Shown: one piece after another, positions 14,141 to 18,454 of the stretch
Layout: every line of letters starts with the position of its first letter
Numbering within the stretch: position 1 is the first letter of the stretch
NCBI GenBank assembly: GCA_002311635.1
Contig: DBZJ01000184.1
Location: 9,537 to 27,990, forward strand
Direction of reading: 5' to 3'
Origin: Syntrophaceae bacterium UBA1163
GTDB lineage: Bacteria; Desulfobacterota; BSN033; UBA1163
Length of the DNA stretch: 18,454 nucleotides
Notes under the pieces: generated by a model
What the model was told of the DNA's origin: nothing
The model's input: the letters and a program-made list of their open reading frames with translations, nothing else
Database searches by the model: none
Made by a program: the position numbers and the translations under genes

Positions 14141-14737
14141 CTATTTGTGAGTCTTTTGCCGGAGCATTTTCAGAAGATGCTCAGGGGGTTTGTTCGTTAG
14201 AATCTCTCTGAACTGGCTGCGATAGTTCTGTACCAAGCTAACCCCCTCAATCTCCACGTCGTAAACCTTCCATTCTCCGTTCCCTAAGATCATTTTATAG
14301 TGGATCGGAATCGACTTCGAGGATCTAAGAACCTCACTTTGGACTTCGGCAGTTTTATCTGAGAGGCTAATGACTTTGCCAAAAACCACTTTCTCGTCTT
14401 TATAGGCCATGATCCTGTCTATGTAAACGCCGCCCAGAAGTTTCCCGAAAAGACGTGTAAACTCCTCCTGTTGGTCAGGGGCGAACTGTTTCCAATGCTG
14501 GGCTAATGTCCTTTTGGAAAGCTCGGTGTAATCAAAGACACCATCGATGATCGTCCAAATCTTCTTTTCTTTGGTCTCCTTGGCGGATTCACCTTTGAGA
14601 GCCGGATCCCGCAACACCTCCAGCGCTCGGTTGACCTGTGTCTGAATGGTCTCCTGAGGGGAGGCTGCAAAGACAGAAACCGACCAGAGGATAAGAACAG
14701 CAAGAGAAAAGATCAACAGAGTAAGCGATTTTCTCAT
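14141..14737 (-). CDS. mlaC: Periplasmic phospholipid-binding protein MlaC
   Basis: Soluble carrier that shuttles phospholipid between the inner-membrane MlaFED complex and the outer membrane. 198 residues with a signal peptide (MRKSLTLLIFSLAVLILWS then VSVFA, cleavage near Ala24/Ala25). Family features: IDGVFDYTELSKRTLAQHWK, then FAPDQQEEFTRLFGKLLGGV, and WKVYDVEIEGVSLVQNYRSQ, followed by FREIL. It is the last gene of the mlaEFDC run, beginning two bases after the mlaD stop, with AAGGAG upstream. Direction of lipid transport in this organism cannot be read from sequence. Confidence 0.93.
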   Translation of the reverse strand: MRKSLTLLIFSLAVLILWSVSVFAASPQETIQTQVNRALEVLRDPALKGESAKETKEKKIWTIIDGVFDYTELSKRTLAQHWKQFAPDQQEEFTRLFGKLLGGVYIDRIMAYKDEKVVFGKVISLSDKTAEVQSEVLRSSKSIPIHYKMILGNGEWKVYDVEIEGVSLVQNYRSQFREILTNKPPEHLLKMLRQKTHK

Positions 14738-14739
14738 GG

Positions 14740-15210
14740 CTATTTCTTCTCCTTTCCATCTTTTCCGATGTCGCCGAAAGCATATTTCCCGATGAGGTCG
14801 GATAGATCGGGGGGCGATTCCGTCTGTATGATAACCCCGCCCGGGTTCAGGATCGGACCCGATCCTCCTGCGTCGAGACTGATATACCTATCCCCGATCA
14901 GGCCCGATGTCTTGATGGAGGCAATCGCATCCCCATACACTTTGATGCCTTCTTTTATTTTGAGCTCGGCTATGACCACTTGCTTTTCTTGATCGAGACT
15001 GAAACCCGTGACCTCTCCAATTTGGATCCCCAACATCTCCACGGGGTTGCCTGCCCTCAATCCGGATACCGAATTGAAGCGGGCGTAGAGAGGATAAGAA
15101 TCGTGCGCGAAGAGTTTCACCCTTCCGAGTCTCACGGTCATATATCCCACGCATATTAGCCCGATGAGCACAAAAATTCCGGCTACCGTCTCATAACGAA
15201 ACTTCTTCAT
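14740..15210 (-). CDS. mlaD: MlaD: MCE-domain lipid-transport protein
   Basis: Inner-membrane-anchored periplasmic protein whose MCE domains form a hexameric ring on the MlaE permease and pass phospholipid to MlaC. 156 residues: one N-terminal membrane helix (AGIFVLIGLICVGYMTVRLG) and one MCE domain (FNSVSGLRAGNPVEMLGIQI, later GLIGDRYISLDAGGSGPILN). Length matches short MlaD. The mlaF TAA abuts an ATG (15216), but GGAGG then lies only three bases ahead of it. The second ATG (15210) has GGAGG nine bases upstream and is preferred. The C-terminus is Lys-rich. Confidence 0.93.
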   Translation of the reverse strand: MKKFRYETVAGIFVLIGLICVGYMTVRLGRVKLFAHDSYPLYARFNSVSGLRAGNPVEMLGIQIGEVTGFSLDQEKQVVIAELKIKEGIKVYGDAIASIKTSGLIGDRYISLDAGGSGPILNPGGVIIQTESPPDLSDLIGKYAFGDIGKDGKEKK

Positions 15211-15216
15211 TCCCAT

Positions 15217-16458
15217 TTACCTCCGCATATCACAGTAAACCTTGGCGATCTCCTTCTGGTTCGCCTCGGCCTTCTTAAAAACGACATCGATCCCTTCACT
15301 CCCTGCTTTGCTCTCGGCTAAACCCGCGAGGATAGCGAAAGGGAAACACATGTCCTGAGAAATATTTGCCTCTGCCTGAATCGTGCGCAATCCCTCCTCC
15401 CGAAGATCCAGGGCAAATTTTTCCACAATTCGTTCCGCCTCGCTGAGGTTTGAAAAGGGAAGAAAGGTGCTGAATTGATTCTTGCTCTGGCGCGCAGAGA
15501 ATCCTCCGACAGCACCGAAATGCTTGTTCAGGTATGCTCCCATGGCATTGAGAACTTCCTGCCCTCGGGTGTGCCCCAGATACTCACAGAGTTCATCAAA
15601 GTCCTTCAGCGTAAACAACGCCATGACATAGCTTTCTTGAGACCGCTTCTTTCTGAGGCCCACCTGATTCCGCACCCTGAATTGCCGCTTGGATTGAATT
15701 CCGGTAAGATGTTCCTGGAAGTCCTCAAGGCTCTGGACAAACTCGTCGATCAAAGGATTCTCGAATTCCTCGAACTCCCCCGGTGTTCCCTGGAAAATGA
15801 TTTTCCCATCGTTGAGGGCGAGGATACGGTTTGAAATGAAGAAAACGTCCGGGACGTCATGGCTGATGAGAACCGCTGTGAAGCCGAGCTTTCGCTGGTA
15901 CTGAGCGATCATGCTCAGAATGGCATTCCTGCGGATGATATCCTGGCCCGTGGTGGGTTCGTCAAAAAGGACGACCTTCGGATCGGTCACCAGAGCCCGG
16001 CTCAACGCGACTCGCTTCTGCATGCCTCCCGAGAGCTCCGACGGATAGTTCCGGGCCACTTCCGTAAGTTCCATCTGCGCCATCCTTGCCCTTACCCGCT
16101 CTTCAATGGCTTTCGGGCTGAGATGGGTGGTCTGCCGGAGGGGCAGGGCAATATTGTCGAAGACGGTCATCGAGTCAAAGAGCGCGTTATTCTGAAACAT
16201 ATAGCTGATCTGGCTGAAGGTACGATCCCTCTGGGTCTTGCTCATTTTCTGAACAGGCTGACCCCGGAACAGGATGGTGCCTTCATCGGGGTTCAGCAAC
16301 CCGATAATGTGCTTGAGCAGCACGCTCTTGCCGCTGCCGCTCTTTCCGATGATCGTGGTGACCTGTCCCTCGTAGATCGTCAGATCAACCTGATCGAGGA
16401 CCACATGGTTGTTGAAACGCTTGCTCACTTTTTGGAATTCAATCAGCGGAGTTTCCAT
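15217..16458 (-). CDS. mlaF: MlaF ATPase with C-terminal degenerate GGDEF-like domain
   Basis: ATP-binding subunit of the MlaFEDB lipid transporter. ABC domain at residues 1-250: Walker A GKSGSGKS (38-45), Q-loop Gln89, signature LSGGM (142-146), Walker B VVLFDEP (162-168), switch His200. All intact. At 413 residues it is about 140 longer than the usual 260-270. Residues 276-413 resemble a diguanylate-cyclase fold: VMALFTLKDFDELCEYLGHT, then GQEVL, then SARQSKNQFSTFLPFSNLSE at 321-340. Here SKNQF (325-329) stands where active enzymes have GGDEF, with the preceding Arg and following LP kept. It is therefore catalytically dead and possibly a sensory or interaction domain. The stop is directly followed by mlaD; the start is six bases after mlaE. 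No mlaB is nearby. Confidence 0.92.
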   Translation of the reverse strand: METPLIEFQKVSKRFNNHVVLDQVDLTIYEGQVTTIIGKSGSGKSVLLKHIIGLLNPDEGTILFRGQPVQKMSKTQRDRTFSQISYMFQNNALFDSMTVFDNIALPLRQTTHLSPKAIEERVRARMAQMELTEVARNYPSELSGGMQKRVALSRALVTDPKVVLFDEPTTGQDIIRRNAILSMIAQYQRKLGFTAVLISHDVPDVFFISNRILALNDGKIIFQGTPGEFEEFENPLIDEFVQSLEDFQEHLTGIQSKRQFRVRNQVGLRKKRSQESYVMALFTLKDFDELCEYLGHTRGQEVLNAMGAYLNKHFGAVGGFSARQSKNQFSTFLPFSNLSEAERIVEKFALDLREEGLRTIQAEANISQDMCFPFAILAGLAESKAGSEGIDVVFKKAEANQKEIAKVYCDMRR

Positions 16459-16464
16459 CGATCC

Positions 16465-17265
16465 CTAAAGAAGAAGCGACGTCACCACATAATCTGCGAC
16501 CAGGATGAGCACGCACGACAGGACCACCGCCGACGTGGTGGAAAGCCCCACCGCCTTCGCACCGTAACTATCCCTTCGCATGTGGGTATAATAACCCTGA
16601 AAGCAGCAGATGATCGACACAATGATGGCGAACACCAGCGCCTTGACAAAACCTCCCGTGATATCCTCCAATTCCACGCCGGTCCGGACCCGGTAAAAGT
16701 AGGTGCCCGCGTTGAGGCCCATCATCATCACTCCAGTGATAAACCCGCCGAGGATACCGATGAGATCGAAGAAGGCCGTCAGCAGGGGGAAGCTGATAAT
16801 GGAAGCGGCAATCCTTGGGCTGACCAGATACCGGAGCGGATCAATCCGCATCGTGTCCAGAGCGTCGATCTGCTCGGAGATGCGCTGGATACCAATTTCT
16901 GTGGCCATGGAGGAGCCGGCTCGAGCCGTGATCATGATGGCCGTCAGCACCGGGCCCAGTTCTCTGATCAACGACAGCGCGACCGCTGTGCCCAGAACGC
17001 CAGCTGATCCGAACTTCACGAGCGTATGAAAAAGTTGAAGTCCCAGAACCATGCCCGTGAACAGGCCGACAAGCATCACGATCGTGGCGGATCTGGCTCC
17101 GATGAAATAGACCTGGTGGGCGATGACGGGGAACTGCTTGGGATGAAAAATCATCACAAAGGCCCGGAAAAGGAAGACCACCATGGCGCCGAGTTCATTG
17201 ACCCAGCGTATCGCCATCCCGCCCAGCGAGGTCACGGGGGATTCAAAAAAAGTCTCTTTGTCCAT
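16465..17265 (-). CDS. mlaE: MlaE lipid-transporter permease
   Basis: Membrane permease of the Mla phospholipid ABC transporter, 266 residues. Typical features: an N-terminal interfacial helix region, several hydrophobic segments (YFIGARSATIVMLVGLFTGM, SPRIAASIISFPLLTAFFDL, FVKALVFAIIVSIICCFQGY, SAVVLSCVLILVADYVVTSL), and the conserved loop ELGPVLTAIMITARAGSSMA followed by TEIG, which contacts the ATPase. First gene of the mlaEFDC operon, six bases before mlaF. It has a promoter upstream and a modest ribosome site (GGAAG). Partners: MlaF, MlaD; MlaC downstream. Confidence 0.95.
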   Translation of the reverse strand: MDKETFFESPVTSLGGMAIRWVNELGAMVVFLFRAFVMIFHPKQFPVIAHQVYFIGARSATIVMLVGLFTGMVLGLQLFHTLVKFGSAGVLGTAVALSLIRELGPVLTAIMITARAGSSMATEIGIQRISEQIDALDTMRIDPLRYLVSPRIAASIISFPLLTAFFDLIGILGGFITGVMMMGLNAGTYFYRVRTGVELEDITGGFVKALVFAIIVSIICCFQGYYTHMRRDSYGAKAVGLSTTSAVVLSCVLILVADYVVTSLLL

Positions 17266-17319
17266 CGTTTTTACTTCCGTTACATAACACTTTTTACATC
17301 AGCATGGAAGTATGTCTGT

Positions 17320-17350
17320 ATTATATCCGATCTAAGGATTGCCTCGTCAA
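17320..17350 (-). promoter_or_regulatory. Probable promoter of the mla operon
   Basis: On the minus strand TTGACG (complement of 17345-17350) and a perfect TATAAT (complement of 17320-17325) are separated by 19 bases, two longer than ideal. The leader to mlaE would be about 50 bases. Confidence 0.5.
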
Positions 17351-17460
17351 GAGCGTTTCGCATAAATGAAAAAATTTCTCCATGGTCGGGATCCCTCTTC
17401 GTATCGCCAAACGCGCTAGGCCATGAGAATAATCGTTCTGACCATCACATATTCCACCGG

Positions 17461-17967
17461 TCATCCGGTTGTCAAAACATCTCCTTCAAACTTCCAGCCC
17501 CTTAAACGACCGTCACGAATTCTTGCAATAATCTCTTTACAGGCTTTTTCGTAATCATCAAACAGCTCTTCTGATACCAAGACAAGTCTATCTATCCCCC
17601 GAATCTCCTTTACTTCGAGATGATTGGCATCAAATTTTTCCCTTTCGGATTGCTGAATGAGTTCTATGGGTTTCCCCGGCAAAATAACGTGCTGCAGACC
17701 AGAACGCAGATTCTCATACAAATCAAAGGGCCTCCCCTTCCCTTGATTGAATCTACGATAGGATGTTGGAAAAAGATCGTAAATAGCTCTTCTGAAGCGC
17801 CCAGCGCTTAAACCTTCAGCTGAAAAAGGCTCTGAATCAAGGCAAGCTCCCAAAAACTCTATCCCCTGGCAGACGAGGCTATATGAAATATAATGATGGC
17901 CTTCGTCTTGTTGAATTTCCCTGAATTCCTCTATCAACACCTTTTGAATAAAATCCGAAATTCTCAT
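17461..17967 (-). CDS. Hypothetical protein, 168 residues
   Basis: A soluble, mixed helical protein I cannot name. Visible features: ISYSLVCQGIEFLGACLDSE, RFRRAIYDLFPTSYRRFNQG, DLYENLRSGLQHVILPGKPI and an acidic C-terminal part LVLVSEELFDDYEKACKEII. The YENLRSGLxH pattern and the general layout look like a conserved hypothetical family of about 170 residues found in several phyla (recollection). AGGAGA lies ten bases before the ATG. It is divergent from fabH and ends about 110 bases before the mla promoter. No signal peptide or membrane helix. Function unknown. Confidence 0.75.
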   Translation of the reverse strand: MRISDFIQKVLIEEFREIQQDEGHHYISYSLVCQGIEFLGACLDSEPFSAEGLSAGRFRRAIYDLFPTSYRRFNQGKGRPFDLYENLRSGLQHVILPGKPIELIQQSEREKFDANHLEVKEIRGIDRLVLVSEELFDDYEKACKEIIARIRDGRLRGWKFEGDVLTTG

Positions 17968-18124
17968 CCAGCGCAGTCTCCTGGAATGATGAATCTGAAC
18001 CGTATTTTACTCGATCCCAGAGCAATGCTCAACTCCAAACGAGAGAAAGGAATTTCGCTGTCCCATTGCTACAAACCGGAGAAAATGTTACCTTTGGCCT
18101 TATTACCTTTGAAAGGGGCTTTAC

Positions 18125-18454
18125 ATGCACCACGCAGGGATTATTGGAACGGGCTCTTATGTGCCGGAAAGAGTCCTTACCAACTACGATCTGGAAAAGA
18201 TGGTGGAGACCAGTGATAAATGGATCTTGGAAAGGACGGGCATCCGTGAGCGAAGGATTGCAGCGAAAGAAGAAACCAACGTGACCATGGGTCGACTTGC
18301 CCTTGAACGAGCAGCGGAAAACGCACACATCGACCTCACTGAAATTGAGATGCTCGTGATGGGCACCAATACCACTGACCCGATGTGGCCTTCTGCGGCG
18401 GGCCACATCGCTCATCTCCTCAATCTCCGTAGAAACCTGCCTTTCTTTGATGTG
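18125..18454 (+). CDS. fabH: Beta-ketoacyl-ACP synthase III, N-terminal part (cut by window end)
   Basis: Starts fatty-acid synthesis by condensing acetyl-CoA (or a related starter) with malonyl-ACP. The window holds the first 110 codons: AGIIGTGSYVPERVLTNYDL, then TSDKWILERTGIRERRIAA, then EIEMLVMGTNTTDPMWPSAA, all typical of KAS III. The catalytic Cys lies just beyond the end, after FFDV. AAAGGGG lies six bases before the ATG. The upstream gap (17968-18124) shows no clear promoter. Homologues that make branched or secondary-metabolite starters share this N-terminus, so the exact role is not certain. Confidence 0.9.
   Translation, partial: MHHAGIIGTGSYVPERVLTNYDLEKMVETSDKWILERTGIRERRIAAKEETNVTMGRLALERAAENAHIDLTEIEMLVMGTNTTDPMWPSAAGHIAHLLNLRRNLPFFDV

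Noticed and set aside
15859..17007. 382-codon plus-strand frame
   Set aside because: It lies antisense to mlaF and mlaE, whose products are unmistakable; composition (many His, Arg, Asp) is typical of a shadow frame.

Overview
The window looks like a moderate-GC, Gram-negative bacterial chromosome. It carries a Mla lipid-transport operon, a sigma-70-type housekeeping-like sigma factor, SOS genes, and consensus TTGACA/TATAAT-like promoters. Protein style (the small methyltransferase, the Mla set, the REP/RAYT elements) suggests a deltaproteobacterial (Desulfobacterota-like) lineage. That placement is inference; no rRNA or tRNA gene is present to fix it.

Layout. 1-3.65 kb: the tail of an unknown upstream frame, then a very large GH13 (alpha-amylase family) protein with an unrecognised helical C-terminal part. 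3.8-4.7 kb: a secreted beta-sandwich-type protein behind a clear promoter, probably starting at AUU. 4.8-7.8 kb (minus strand): an SOS cluster read as RAYT transposase - lexA - four-helix-bundle protein - dinB. A consensus promoter with a palindromic operator lies ahead of the transposase rather than directly ahead of lexA, and lexA carries an in-frame REP pair (REPIN) in its hinge. 7.9-8.5 kb: a methyltransferase, convergent across an inverted repeat with a radical SAM protein (8.6-9.9 kb). 10-11.5 kb (minus): PHP phosphoesterase, EamA half-transporter and a 34-residue basic ORF. 11.5-12.2 kb: an 0.8 kb AT-rich gap ending in a promoter and a terminator-like leader hairpin. 12.2-13.5 kb: a group-2-like sigma-70 factor. 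13.6-13.8 kb (minus): a single-cluster ferredoxin sharing a bidirectional terminator with the sigma gene. 14.1-17.3 kb (minus): mlaE-mlaF-mlaD-mlaC. 17.5-18 kb (minus): a hypothetical protein. 18.1 kb to the end: the first 110 codons of fabH.

How it fits together. LexA and DinB form the core of an SOS response, and the mobile insertions around and inside lexA are the most unusual thing seen here: two REP subtypes with GTAG boxes and covarying stems bracket the RAYT gene, and the same two subtypes, paired, encode about 21 residues of the LexA hinge. The second striking item is the Mla ATPase. It has a C-terminal extension of about 140 residues that reads as a degenerate GGDEF domain (SKNQF in place of GGDEF), and no STAS partner (MlaB) is encoded in the operon. 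Both are visible in the sequence; their functional consequences are inference.
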